Below are positions 47,320 to 58,249 of a DNA stretch of 64,000 nt, in pieces. Where the stretch lies: assembly GCF_902686445.1 (NCBI RefSeq), contig NW_025920103.1, positions 4,758,783 through 4,822,782 on the forward strand, read 5' to 3'. The stretch's first letter is position 1, and each line of letters starts with the position of its first letter. Source of the stretch: Sciurus carolinensis (taxonomy: Eukaryota; Chordata; Mammalia; Rodentia; Sciuridae). The notes beneath the pieces are model-generated. The model made no database searches. It was not told the DNA's origin and saw nothing but the letters and a program-made list of their open reading frames with translations. The position numbers and the translations under genes are program-made.

Positions 47320-47705
47320 GTTTAAACTAATTTTTATTTGCTCTAATTTGTTCTACATGACAGTAGAATGCATTTATATATTTTGATAGATCATACATAA
47401 ATGGAGGTAATCTCATTTTTCTGATTGATATATTGCAGGATCACATCACTCATGCAGTCAATACATGCACATGAGGTAATAATTTCTGTTTCACTCCACT
47501 GTCATTCCTTTCCCCATACCCCTTGCAATTTCTTCACTCCCCTCTACCCAATATAGAGTAACTATTCTTCCCTATTCCTCCCTTCTTCTTGTGAATTAGC
47601 TTCTGCATATCAGAGAAATATTCAGCCTTTGGTTCTTTGGGTTTGGCTTATTTTACTTAGCATGATATTCTCCAACTCCATCCATTTACCAACAAATGCT
47701 ATATG
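47320..47705 (-). mobile_element. 5'-truncated L1 3' end
   Basis: L1 3' UTR (TTCTACATGACAGTAGAATG; GATCACATCACTCATGCAGT) ending near ACTTAGCATGATATTCTCCA, the last part of ORF2. Only about 390 bp were inserted, in the same direction as its host L1. Confidence 0.75.
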
Positions 47706-48059
47706 AGTCTTAAGCTTGATCTTTTTAATGTTGTTCCAAAGTTTTTATATGAACAAACTGTTTATAGTTTCTTGGTAACACTTACTTTTTAATAAGTCCA
47801 AATGTTCTAGTTCATTCACCCTGTGTTCAAACTCTGAAAATTTGTTTTCTGCTTGGTCTAGTCGATTGGTGAGACTTGGAACTGGGGTTTTTATCTTGAC
47901 TTATTGAGTTTTTTATTTCCACAATTTCTGTTTGTTTTTTTCCCAGAATCTCTCTTTATTAAATGGCTCTTTCATATTGCATTGTCTTCCTTAATTTCAC
48001 ATCTGTTGAACTAGTGATCTCTTCCAGTATTATGTGAGGGTCTTATTAGTGAGTAGCCT

Positions 48060-48790
48060 TCTTTTTATATTATGTCATTGGATATTGGTTTTTTGTGTAG
48101 TGTTGAGAGTCATTGCAAATGGAGTTTGTGCTGTAGTTTCCCTGAAGTTCCTTAGACTGTGTTTGGTGGATTTTGACTCTGAGTACTTTGTCAGAATCCG
48201 AGGGATTTGCTTTCTTTGTAGGCCTTCTGTGAGTATGATATAGACAGTGGAGTATACAAAGTATACTTTAGATGGCTGTTTCTCTTAGCACTGTACAGCG
48301 TAAGAGGACTTGGGTGCAGCCAATGCTAGGGCCCCTTAATAGTGGCATGGTAACAATAGTCATGTTATTTCTCTGTTGTTGCTCAGGGACTGTAGAAATC
48401 TTCAGCCCACCCCTGTCATCTGTGCATACTTGCAGCCAGATTGTCTGATGGTTGCTTTTCTCCACCCTATTTTTATGTTGAAGGATCCACCAAAGTTTGA
48501 GGAAGACTCAGTCCTGGATAGACTAAGGTACAATTTCTCTCAACTGGGTCAGGGCTAAAGCTCAGTGTCATAACATCCACTGTGTTCCAGGTGCTGGACT
48601 TAATCTGTAGTGCTAGTTTGAGAGCAAAAAATGACCACCAATAACAACAAACAACTTGAAAGCAAATCATATATCAACATACAGTAAAAACATATAAAAA
48701 AGAACTTCTCCAACCCCACTAACCAGAGAGAAGAAAGGGGTACTCATAATATAGAATTGGTTAAAAATTAGACCTTAATGAAAGTAAAAT
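48060..48790. other. Probable old L1 5' region or unique DNA
   Basis: Between recognisable old L1 ORF1 (before 48,060) and 5' UTR-like sequence (after 49,390). No exon signal. Overlapping open frames on both strands are short. Confidence 0.35.
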
Positions 48791-48904
48791 TAATATTGAA
48801 ATAGCTGGGCACAGTGACTCACACCTATAATCCCATCTACTCTGGAGGCTGAGGCAAGACTATTACAAGTTTGATATTAGCCTGTTTGTTTAATGATACT
48901 CTGT

Positions 48905-48925
48905 ATTTCTTTCTTTCTTTCTGTT

Positions 48926-48956
<31 letters not shown>

Positions 48957-48970
48957 CTCTTTCTTTCTTG
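48905..48970. repeat. (TTTC)n microsatellite
   Basis: About 60 bp of TTTC with a few interruptions. On the other strand it is a (GAAA)n run and forms the expanded tail of the inserted minus-strand SINE. Confidence 0.9.
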
Positions 48971-49087
48971 CTGTTGATGGACAGAATGCCTTTATTTTAT
49001 TTATTTATTTTATGTGGTGCTAAAGATCAAACCCAGTGCCTCACACATGCTAGGCAAGCTCTTTGTCACTTAGCTACAGTCCCAGCC
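48971..49087 (-). mobile_element. ID-type SINE inserted in a MEN SINE
   Basis: TGCTGTTGATGGACAGAATG is the reversed extension. TGTGGTGCTAAAGATCAAAC to CACTTAGCTACAGTCCCAGC is the body. Together with the (TTTC)n tail it interrupts the host SINE. Confidence 0.85.
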
Positions 49088-49389
49088 CTGATACTCTGTC
49101 TTAAAAGTAAAAAAATGAAAGACTTATAGCTCAGTGGAAGAGCAACATGGAGTTCAATCCTCAGTACTGTGCAAAAAAAAAAAAACATACTGGATAAAAT
49201 TTTAAAGGGAGGAAGCAGAAGAAAGAAGAAAAGTGAAAAGACAGAAAAAGGAATAAAATGAGAAAGTAGAGACAAGAGTAAAACTGCAATTAAATAATTA
49301 AAACATTTAATAAAATTGGATAAAAGTATTTAAAAAAAGGAAAACAAAACAACAAAGAAAAAATTAAAATGAAAGGAAAATCAAAGAAT

Positions 49390-50450
49390 GTCATATTTTT
49401 CCTTGCCAAGATATTTAAGATGGAGACACTTCTTAACAAGACCTCAAATTTTTATCATTTGCCAGGTATGGGGATGTTGTGGGTGATGGTGGCAGTATGA
49501 TGTGTTCCTTTTCAACTCCAGCTCAGGCAGGCCAAACCAGTTAGGGCAGTGTGTGGACTCAGTCAGCCTCTCCTTGCCCACCAGCCTGGGCTAAGACAAA
49601 GTTACCTGCAGCAGGGCTAACTTCATGCCCAAGGTCTCTGATTTTGCATCAAGAATGGGGTTGCAGCGATAGTTGGAACCATGCACCAACCTCTCAGCCT
49701 TCATGCCTGTGAACCAGTCTGGTTTTCTCACCCATGGTCCCAAGTTCTTCATTCTGTACTCTTGGGCATGTGACAAATATCCAAACTATAGAGGTTTGTT
49801 GTCTGCCTATGAGCATGGAAGACCAAATCAGTGGAATCTGCACTGGGGTAGGGAGCCTCCTGAATGAAGAGATTTACAAGTTCAAGCCATGGTGCTCCTG
49901 GACCCAGTCTTTTTGTAAATCACTCCCAGCTGCTGTCCCTCCTTTTCAAGAGATCCAACCATACATTTTATGTAGAAGTGTCTTCTTGCTTCTCTCTGCC
50001 TCATAGACCATATTTCCCACTGCCTATAATTCTCAGCAGTCAATTCGTGGACCCAAACTGACTCTCAGAGTGGACACCTGCTGGAACAGAGAAGAGGAGA
50101 AGACATTGGAACTTGGAGATATAAAAAATGCAGGGGTTTCAGATCTCCCATGCAATAAATTCAGACAGAAGGACCCATCTTTAGATGGCTCCTCATGGCA
50201 TTGATAAATTTCTTGCAAAGTGCAGGGAATCTCTTCTCTTTTGATAGCTTGCTATGTAGATTCTGAGTTTCTTTTTATTTTAAAGCACCATATTTTGGGG
50301 TTTTGCCTGATCACTGGCTCCCTGTGTTTGCACTCTAGTACTTTTCTCTGTCCCCTACCTCAACATGCAGCTGCACAGCTTCCATTTTGGTTCAGTCTCG
50401 TAGAGCAGTAGGTAAGCCTTGAATGCCTCTAATCTACCATATTCAGGAGT
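49390..50450 (-). mobile_element. Old L1 5' UTR-like region
   Basis: GC-richer sequence with phrases such as GACTCAGTCAGCCTCTCC, ending AATCTACCATATTCAGG. That ending is analogous to the GCCATCTTGAAAACCCTC end of the young L1, the 5' terminus read in reverse. It is the likely 5' end of the old L1 begun at 38,140. The young monomer type is not present. Confidence 0.5.
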
Positions 50451-50585
50451 TCTTGATTCCAGTTTTCTCTAAAGTTGCATTTAGGTGAAATACAGTTAAG
50501 AAAGCATTTGGTGGATGGAGTCTTATGTAGGAGGCTAGGATTAGATAATTAGTATGTGATGTTAGTATATCTTTTTAATTGACAG

Positions 50586-50701
50586 ATGATTTGGATATCC
50601 ACTTCTCTAGAGATAAAGTTGGTTACTTGAAATGTTATCCTGATGAAAGAAAACTGTACAACACCTTTTTGCAATTTATTCAAGCACTTAAATGTGAATT
50701 G
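50586..50701 (+). CDS. Third coding exon of the proposed gene
   Basis: The acceptor TTTTTAATTGACAG|AT accepts the phase-1 G of the previous exon to make GAT. The frame reads DDLDIHFSRDKVGYLKCYPD, then ERKLYNTFLQFIQALKCEL, and ends in phase 0 at GAATTG|GTAAAG. Charged and aromatic residues alternate as in a folded helical segment. The match with the 37,491-37,694 exon is strong internal evidence that the two belong together. No family recognised. Confidence 0.5.
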
Positions 50702-50709
50702 GTAAAGTA

Positions 50710-52600
50710 TTCTGAATTATTACTGTTATTTTTCACTCAGTACTTCAAGAAACAGAAAGGGAAAAGGGCAAATTGTTCTTGTGTTTCCTTTTCCTTGAGG
50801 AGATGAATAAGCAGTCTGGGGGCCCCCTTATAAGTTGAAGAGACTAATTTATTAATTTTTGCTGAGAATTTCTTATTAAAGCATAGACAACTTGTGTTTA
50901 GTGGCATAATGGAAAGGTAAATTATTTGCCTAATTTAAGAGATAAAAAATTACTTATGTGTGTATTCATCCACACATAAGGAAATGAAAACTGTTCTCTT
51001 TTCTTTAAAAAAGGAACTCAGAAAAAAACTGTAGTATAGGATTTGGGGGTGGCGACATTCAAGTCAGTGTCTATTGTAAATCCAATAATATTAAGCACTG
51101 TACATGAAGTAGTTGGGAGAACCATTGAAGGGAATGTAGTAACCAAAAATATATCATGCAATACTGTACTAAACAGGATGATAGTTTTATTAAGGAGATA
51201 ATGGTGAAATGAATGTTCAATTAAATATTTAATAAAAGTTTGTGGGTAGAAAAAATACTGTGGGTATCAAGAAGAAAAAACATTTTGAAATAATGTAAAA
51301 CTATAAAATGTGTGCATATACAAAATGACATGTTGAAATAAACAATTGTGCTTAAATATCTCTATATTATTAACATAACCATATATGGGAGGTTGAATAT
51401 TTTAAATAAATTGCCTCCTCTTTTTCTCCTTAAATGAGTTGATTCATGTAAAGCACTTTGAAAATCACTGGATACATAGTAAAATTCTCAAATATTAACT
51501 GTTTTCATTATTGAGAGTACTCTTTCATTTGTCATTCACAAAATAATCAATTCAAGAGCAGGACATGAGGTAGATTTAATGTATAATAAGAAAAGTAGAA
51601 AATACTTTAATAATTTATGTTTATATAAGTGACATGGGTGTAATTCCAAGTTCTAATTTGAATGTTTTGGATTATGAAGGTTTTCACACCATTGGAATTT
51701 TTTCACAGTTCCTGTCTACAATATATCTAGAAATACCCTGTCCAGCACAGTGGCTAAAAACCACATGTAGCTATTGAGTACTTGAAATGGGACTGGTCTG
51801 TATTGAGATACTGTAAGTCTAAAATACACATTGGATTTGAAAGACTTAGCATGGATAAAAGAAAGTAAAATGTCTTCTTAATAATTTTCTATATTGATTT
51901 ATGTCAGAGTGGTAATATTGTAGTTATACCAAATTAAATAGAATATATTGTTAAAGTTTACCTCTTTCTTTGTTTTTAGTGTTCCACCAGGAAATTTTAA
52001 ATGACCTACGTGTCTTGCATTGTATACCTTCTGAACAGTGCTTCTCTAGAAATTTCTAGTCTAAGATGATCTTTTAAGAGAAACCTGGGATTCTAATTCC
52101 ATTTCAGTCTTTACTAGTTATGTCACTGTCAGTTATTTAACTTCTCTAGAGTTCAGTTTCATCAGGGTAAACTTTATTTCTTTACCTAAAATAGTTAACA
52201 GTATGTGCTGTATCTTTCTCACTGAATTATTGGGGATTAGATGAAAGAATTTGGCAGTTCTAGAGCATTCTACAGATATGTGTCATTTCTAATCAGGCCT
52301 ATGTAATGACTAGAAAAGATTGAAGGATACTTAGTGGGTCATCAAAATCAATAATGGTTCATTTTTACTTTTTGTTCTTTTACATGTTTATTTTTGCATT
52401 TAAAAATGTCTTCTTTTCATATTTTTTCTCACTTATCATGCTGCTAATGTTTAAAAGGAAATTTTATTCATTTCAAATACTATAGTAAACTTCCAGGTTT
52501 CTGTGATAGACTTTTTTTTAAAGCCTAGATGATGAACTGATTCTTTTCATGATTTGAAGAATCAGGAAACAGAATAAGTGAATGAGAATGATCATAGAGT
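50710..52600. other. Intronic AT-rich DNA
   Basis: No recognisable repeat or exon. An additional exon is expected somewhere between 50,702 and 56,293 from the phase mismatch, but I could not find a convincing one. Confidence 0.4.
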
Positions 52601-52647
52601 TAGTACCTCCAAAATAACCAGTCTTTAAAAAACATGGAAAAATGTAA

Positions 52648-52650
52648 ATA

Positions 52651-52681
<31 letters not shown>

Positions 52682-52705
52682 ATAAATACACATATATATA
52701 TATGT
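52648..52705. repeat. (TA)n/(CA)n microsatellite
   Basis: Impure TATATATATGTATATA run directly before a SINE. It gives the tyrosine/isoleucine open frames on both strands. Confidence 0.9.
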
Positions 52706-52729
52706 ATTTTTCATTTAAATAGTAATTTT

Positions 52730-52855
52730 GGGGCTGGGACTGGGGCTCAATGGCAGAATGCTTGCCTAGTATGTGTGAGGCACTGTGTTCACTCCTTAGT
52801 ACCACATAAAAATTAAATAAAGGCATTTTATCCATCTACAACTACAAAAAATATG
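52730..52855 (+). mobile_element. ID-type SINE with 3' extension
   Basis: GGGGCTGGGACTGGGGCTCA to GGCACTGTGTTCACTCC is the body. TTATCCATCTACAACTACAA is the 3' extension. Confidence 0.85.
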
Positions 52856-52859
52856 TTAA

Positions 52860-54265
52860 ATAGTAATTTTTTTAGCACACATAAAACTTGCCTCTTAATA
52901 ATAATACTGGTTCTTAGGAGTATTTCTGTTTTCTGGGTATTTCTGTGTTCTGAATTTTTGTAAACCATGAGATGGTTACTGTGCTTGTTATTAACTAGAG
53001 AAGAGAAAAGTGAACTTCATTATTTTCCAGTTGTATGCCAGTGCTTTCAAAACTTCTCAAGATAATTTAGTAACAATACTTCTGTATTGCCTTCAATTCT
53101 TTTTCAAGTCAGTGTTTGTTAGAAAGTGAGGAAATGATTGTGGTAGTGTTTTCCTAACCCTAATATTTTGAGAGAACAGTACAGATTACTTATAGTATGG
53201 CTTCTTTAACAATGAACTAGTAGCAACTTTCTGTGTACCTGTCTTCCTTTCATAGGTTGTCAGGATTTCATGCAAAGAGGCAACCAGTGATGAAGCCTTT
53301 TGGCTGTAAGGATTCCAGCACTGTTGTTGGTTCTCTCTTTTTCTCCTGCAAACGTGTTGTCTGCACACAATAAATACTCATTTTCCCCTTTCTCCCCTCT
53401 CCTTCATCCCCTTTGCCATATGGATCTCAGTGTATGAAGGCAATGAAGATTCCTTCAGCTTGGACTTGGATCTTCCCACTAAAACATAGATTAAACTATT
53501 TTAAAAGTTAAATGTATGTGAAAGTTGACCAAAAATGTAAGGAGTGCTCAGGCCAGAAATTGGTGAGGTGGGAACTTGGAGAGGCAAGCATAACACTGAA
53601 CTTTTCTTACTTTTAGTGTATTTACTGAACTGAATGGTGTGAAACTTTTCTTTCTTAAAAATTAATTCAGGGTATGTCTAAGATGCTGGGCTCCTTTAAG
53701 CTAATGCAAGTTAAAACCACTGCTAGAGCGCATTTTATACTCTAATTATTAGAAGAAAATGGATTCTGATGGTATAGTGTTGGCAGGAACATATACTAAG
53801 AGCAACTTACTTATCCACTGCCTTTGGGAGTAAATTAATGTAACCATTTTGGAAGAAAATGGCATCAACAGTAAAGTTGAACCTGTGCATATAGCATAGT
53901 ACATGTATGCTACAGTCATATGCCCCAGAAAAACTCTTGAACTTGTGTATCAGATGCATGACTGTGTAGCATCTGTATAGCCAAAGCAGCTCAAATACCT
54001 CTCTGTAGGAGAAAGTTTTCACGTATTTATTAAATATGATAAATGTAGTGTAAGTGTTTGAGCCCATCATTCTGAAATCATCATGGGTAGATTTAAGAGA
54101 ACTTATTACTATTTAAAGAAGGAGGTTATAGAAATTATTATAGACATATAGTTGAAATTGGGAAAAACAAACAAGAACTGTGTGTGTGGGTATGTGTTAA
54201 AATTGCTTTAATATTTCTTTTACTTTAGACAACTTTTGTTACAAATATTAACTCATTAATTTTTT
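52860..54265. other. Intronic unique DNA
   Basis: No clear exon or repeat. A possible acceptor at 53,430 (GGATCTCAG|TG) is followed by a short frame (YEGNEDSFSLDLDLPTKT) that ends in TAG with no usable donor, so it is not called. Confidence 0.4.
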
Positions 54266-54269
54266 AAAT

Positions 54270-55865
54270 TAATGGATTTCACTGACTTTTCCATACATGC
54301 ATATATCATGTTTTAATTGTGTGCACCTTCCCAACTACTTTCTCTTACTCTCCTCTTTCTTTCACTGTCTGTTTTTCTTCTCCTTTCCTAAAATACCTTC
54401 TCTACTTTCAGATTATCTTTTTTTCCTAATAGTTTCCATATATGAGGAAAAACATGTGACATTTGTCTGAGTTTTGCTTATTTCACTTAACATAAGAAAC
54501 TACAGTACCACCTGCTTTCCTGCAAATGACATGTTTGTTTCTTTTTTATAACTGAATAATATTCCATATGTATATATGTCATATTTTCTTTACCTATCCA
54601 TCTATTGACAGCACCTAGGGTGATTCCTTAAGTTAGTTATTATTAATAATGCCACAATAAAAATAGGTCTGCAAATATCTTTTTTGTATGCTGACTTCAT
54701 TTCCTCCAGAAATATAGCCAGGAATGCTTTATAGTTGCATCATATGGTATTTCTGTTTTTAATTTTTTGAGGAACCTTCCTGTTGTTTTCATAATGGCTA
54801 TACTAATTTACATTCACACCAACATTGAGTAAGTGTTCCTTTTTCACATCCTTGTCAGCATTTGGGCCTTGTGCTTACAAGGCAAGCACTCTACTGACTG
54901 AGCTATCTCCCCAGCCCCTATTTTTGGTTTTTTGACTAAGCCATTTTGACTAGGCAGGGTGGAATCTCAGTGTAGTTTTGATTTGCATTTCACTGATGGC
55001 TAAAGATGTTGAGCACATTTTCACATATTAATTGGTCATTTGTACTTGCTTTTAAGTGTCTGTGCAGGCTCTTTACCCATTTATTGGTTGGATTACTTGC
55101 TCTTTTGTTAACTTTTTGTGTATATAATTCTGGATGTTAATCTTCTGTCATGATGAATGACAGAATGAACAGTTGGCAAATACTTTCTACTATTTTGTAA
55201 ATCTCTCTTAACTCTCTTCTATCTTTTGCTGTGTGGAAGCTTTAAAATTTTGTGTAATCCCATTTGTCAATTCTTGCTACCTTTTCCTGAACTATTAGGA
55301 TTTATTTTGAGTTGATTCATGTACAAGGTGAGACATAGGGGTCTAGTTTCAATTGTCTACATTTGAATATTCAATTTTCCCAGTACCATTTGTTGAAGAG
55401 GCTATCTTCTTTCCAATGTGTTTTTGGCTACTTTGTCAAGAATCAGATAACTATAGAGGCATAAGTTTATTTCTGAGTTCTCTAATTCCATTGGTTTTTG
55501 TATTTCTTTTTTATGTCAATACCATGATATTTTTGTTACCATCTAAATGCATTCTAGTGTATTTGAAATCAGGAATCATGATGCCTCTAGTCTTGCTCTA
55601 TAACTTTTTCTCAGGATTGCTTTGGCAACTTTGGGTCTTTTATGCTTTCTTCTGAATTTTAGGATTTTTTCCCCTATTTCTGTGAAGAATGTCATTGGTA
55701 TTTTGATGGGAATTGTATTGAATTTGTAGATTGCCTTTTGATAGTTTGGCCATTTTAACAATGTTAATTCTCCTAGTATATGAACGTGGGGTGTCTTTTC
55801 ATTTTTATCTTCTAGTGTCTTCAGTTTCTTAAGCATTTTATAATTTTTACTATAGATGGTTTTTT
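54270..55865 (-). mobile_element. 5'-truncated old L1
   Basis: 3' UTR (CTTTTCCATACATGCATATA), then the ORF2 end and RT-thumb region on the minus strand ([35 protein letters not shown]), many substitutions and indels. An ID SINE fragment interrupts it at 54,864-54,920. Confidence 0.88.
54864..54920 (-). mobile_element. Truncated young ID SINE
   Basis: GGGCCTTGTGCTTACAAGGC to CTGAGCTATCTCCCCAGCCC, the same subfamily as 32,850 and 11,891. The B-box half is missing. Confidence 0.8.
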
Positions 55866-55869
55866 TTGC

Positions 55870-56290
55870 CTCATAAGTAAGGACTTTTTAGATATAAGTA
55901 ATAGAAATTAAAAAGAAAAATAAGGCAATAATTAACATTCTATTTGGACATCTTGTTAGTTTAGTTACATAGAAGGGAATGTATTAAACTTCTGAAGTGA
56001 TATTCCATTTCATATTCTAGGCAGTTAATATATAGTGTTCTCATGCATTTTAAAATAATTAATTCTGAAATAATTTCATACTTAGAGAAAAGTTGCATGA
56101 AGGTTTCCTGTATACTTTTAACTCAAATTTTCTAAATGTTAACATTTTACTGTATTTGCTATAACATTCTTTCTTTTCTGAAAATTTTCACAATAGTATA
56201 ATTTTAAACTTAAAATAATTTTTTCTTGAAGGTTACTCTGAGATGTTTGGAGATATAATAAAGTTTATAATTAAAATTTTATTTACTTTG
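55870..56290. other. Intronic AT-rich DNA
   Basis: Nothing recognisable up to the acceptor at 56,293. Confidence 0.4.
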
Positions 56291-56293
56291 CAG

Positions 56294-56472
56294 TCAACCT
56301 GCCAACAGATAGGGCCTCATTAAGATCTCAGACTGAATGTTTCAATGTCAGTGACTCTTCTTTGAAAAGTTTCAGCTGTCCAAAATCCAAAGTGTCAAAC
56401 AAGCAGACTTTACTTCCACATCAGATAAATCAGGTGTATGTTGAGTTATTTCAAATACATCTGAAACTGCAG
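56294..56472 (+). CDS. Fourth identified coding exon of the proposed gene
   Basis: The acceptor ATTTACTTTGCAG|TC is followed by a 59-codon frame: NLPTDRASLRSQTECFNVSD, then SSLKSFSCPKSKVSNKQTLL, then PHQINQVYVELFQIHLKLQ. It ends in phase 0 at CTGCAG|GTAAGA. The exon requires phase 1 on entry, whereas the exon at 50,586-50,701 leaves in phase 0, so either an exon between them is missing or there is a second lesion. Serine-rich and probably disordered at first, helical at the end. Confidence 0.45.
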
Positions 56473-56691
56473 GTAAGATCTAAATACTGATTTGAGAATT
56501 CAGAAATATTTATATTCTGGGCACTAAGTATTTGCAAATTTTGAATGCAATTTTAATTAGTATAGATAAGTGGGTTAAGGCAAGGTCAGAAGGGAACAAC
56601 TCAATTTGTAGAAACTGTTGAGTGAGAAAATATAGAGAATGAAAGAAAAATATTGGGAGTAGTGATTTTTTTCTGTGGGCATGTTTCTTAG

Positions 56692-56758
56692 GCTTCAGAT
56701 TATCCTATGTTTTATGTTTATCCTCAACCCATCCCATTCTACAGAAACAAATCTGCAG
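56692..56758 (+). CDS. Fifth identified coding exon of the proposed gene
   Basis: The acceptor TGTTTCTTAG|GCT joins in phase 0 to the previous exon and reads ASDYPMFYVYPQPIPFYRNK, then SA. It ends in phase 1 at CTGCAG|GTAAAA. The intron to the previous exon is only about 220 bp. The Tyr/Pro-rich composition is unusual for random sequence. The next exon must lie beyond the L1 copy that starts at 57,991, or outside the window. Confidence 0.45.
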
Positions 56759-56764
56759 GTAAAA

Positions 56765-57600
56765 TGTGCTTTGTGAATTAGGTGTTTGAGATTCATTGTT
56801 TTAAGTATTACATAGTAAGAAGTTTCTTTATCAACTCTAACTAAAATGTATTTTTGAACCTTCTTGCAGTTTATCTTTTCTTTGGTGTTTGTTTCTAAAG
56901 GGTGTAATTTATATATTTATCACATTTCCACTAGGAGTAAAGAAAGAAACATATGTAGTAATTTCTGTTTGCTACTCTTTTTATTGGAAACATTATATAC
57001 ACTTGAAATACCCAAAATATTTTAAAAACCAGTAGTTCATTTTGTTAAATTAATTCATGTTGTAATAATGTAGCATTTCAGAAAAAAAGTTTTTCTTAAC
57101 CCGAATCACTCGGAATAAATTTAGAGAAAGACAAACTCTGGTTCTTGACTAAGAGGTACAATTTAGAAAGGAGAGCAATGGAAAGGTCAATCCAGGTACA
57201 AGGAATTAAGAGACAAGAGTTGTTTGGAAAGAAGTGATTGTCATATTGTGAATTTAGCTTCCTGTCTGGGAAATAAAATAGTGAAAACTGAGACTAGCTG
57301 TTTAATAGGTTTTTTTTAATCAAAGAAGTGACAGTAGAAAGATTTTTGATAATACTCTATATAATACAAAAGAAGCAAGGTTGCAAGGATAGATCATCTA
57401 TGGTAAACAAGAAAAATATTTTTTAAAAAGTAAAGTACAAGGGATTAATCTGATTTCTTTAATCTTTAAAATATGCCTTGTAGTGTTAAGAGTTGTTGTT
57501 AAGCATGTACTTTTTTTTTGCTTTTACTATTTTTTTAATGGTTTAAAATTAAAAAAAAACATTTATTACCTATTATGGTATTGAGCGGTTTTTCTGCTTG
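56765..57600. other. Intronic AT-rich DNA
   Basis: No exon or recognisable repeat. Confidence 0.4.
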
Positions 57601-57950
57601 TTGTGTGTGTTGTCTGTGGAGAATGGTATTAGAAACCAGCTGAAGATCTGAAGTAGCTCCACTCAGGGATAGCAAGTTGGTGCTGGACACAATCTGGGAA
57701 CTCAACTGGACTTCGACCTACCCAGCCTCTTCCTATAGCCTTCAGGTGACTGGTTTGGGCCTCTCACCTGGCTACTTCTCCTAGAGTACAAAGGAGGCCT
57801 CATTAAGTCTTAGGCCCCAGAACTTGGCATACTGTCACTTTTGCTGCATTCCATTGGTTAAAGCAGTCAGAGGATCATTCCAAATTCAACAGGAGATGAT
57901 TATATAAAAATGTAACAATCAGAAGGCCAGTTTCATCAAAGGCCACCAAA
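57600..57950. mobile_element. Possible old interspersed repeat, type uncertain
   Basis: Locally GC-richer, with phrases (AACTTGGCATACTGTCACTT; GCATTCCATTGGTTAAAGC) reminiscent of a widespread old mammalian repeat. I cannot name it with confidence. Confidence 0.3.
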
Positions 57951-58249
57951 GTAATTTGGTGTACATTCAGTTTTTTCTACTTGCATTTCATTTTTTTTAT
58001 GATTCTACACAAATTGGATACATGTTGTTTCTCTATTTGTACATAGCGTAAAGGCATACCATTTGTGTAATCATAAATTTACATAGGGTAATGTTTGATT
58101 AATTCTGTTATTTTTTCCCTTCCCCCCACCCCTCCCACCCCTCTTTTCCCTCTATACAGTCCTTCCTTCCTCCATTCTTGCCCCCCTCCCTAAACCTAAC
58201 TCTAACCCTAACACTAACCCCTCCCAACCCCCATTATGTGTCATCATCC

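Larger units (their letters stand above)
45760..48060 (-). mobile_element. Old L1, part 2 (endonuclease and ORF1 region)
   Basis: It continues the element interrupted at 38,856: degraded endonuclease region (45,760-46,560), then spacer and ORF1-like sequence to about 47,215 and again from 47,706. Within it sit a minus-strand ID SINE (47,215-47,300) and an unrelated L1 3' end (47,320-47,705). Confidence 0.75.
48803..49190 (+). mobile_element. MEN-type SINE split by an ID SINE
   Basis: The B1-like half (GCTGGGCACAGTGACTCACA to TGATACTCTGT) ends at 48,904. The ID half resumes at 49,088 (TGATACTCTGTCTTAAAAG to TTCAATCCTCAGTACTGTGC, then poly-A). Between them lie a (TTTC)n run and a reversed ID SINE. 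TGATACTCTGT on both sides is the target-site duplication of the inserted element. Confidence 0.85.

Noticed and set aside
52634..52816. Small protein rich in Tyr and Ile
   Set aside because: It is translated from a (TA)n/(CA)n microsatellite and the adjoining SINE.
53430..53490. Possible missing exon of the proposed gene (YEGNEDSFSLDLDLPTKT)
   Set aside because: It has an acceptor-like AG but runs into TAG without a donor, and the length and phase do not fix the mismatch.
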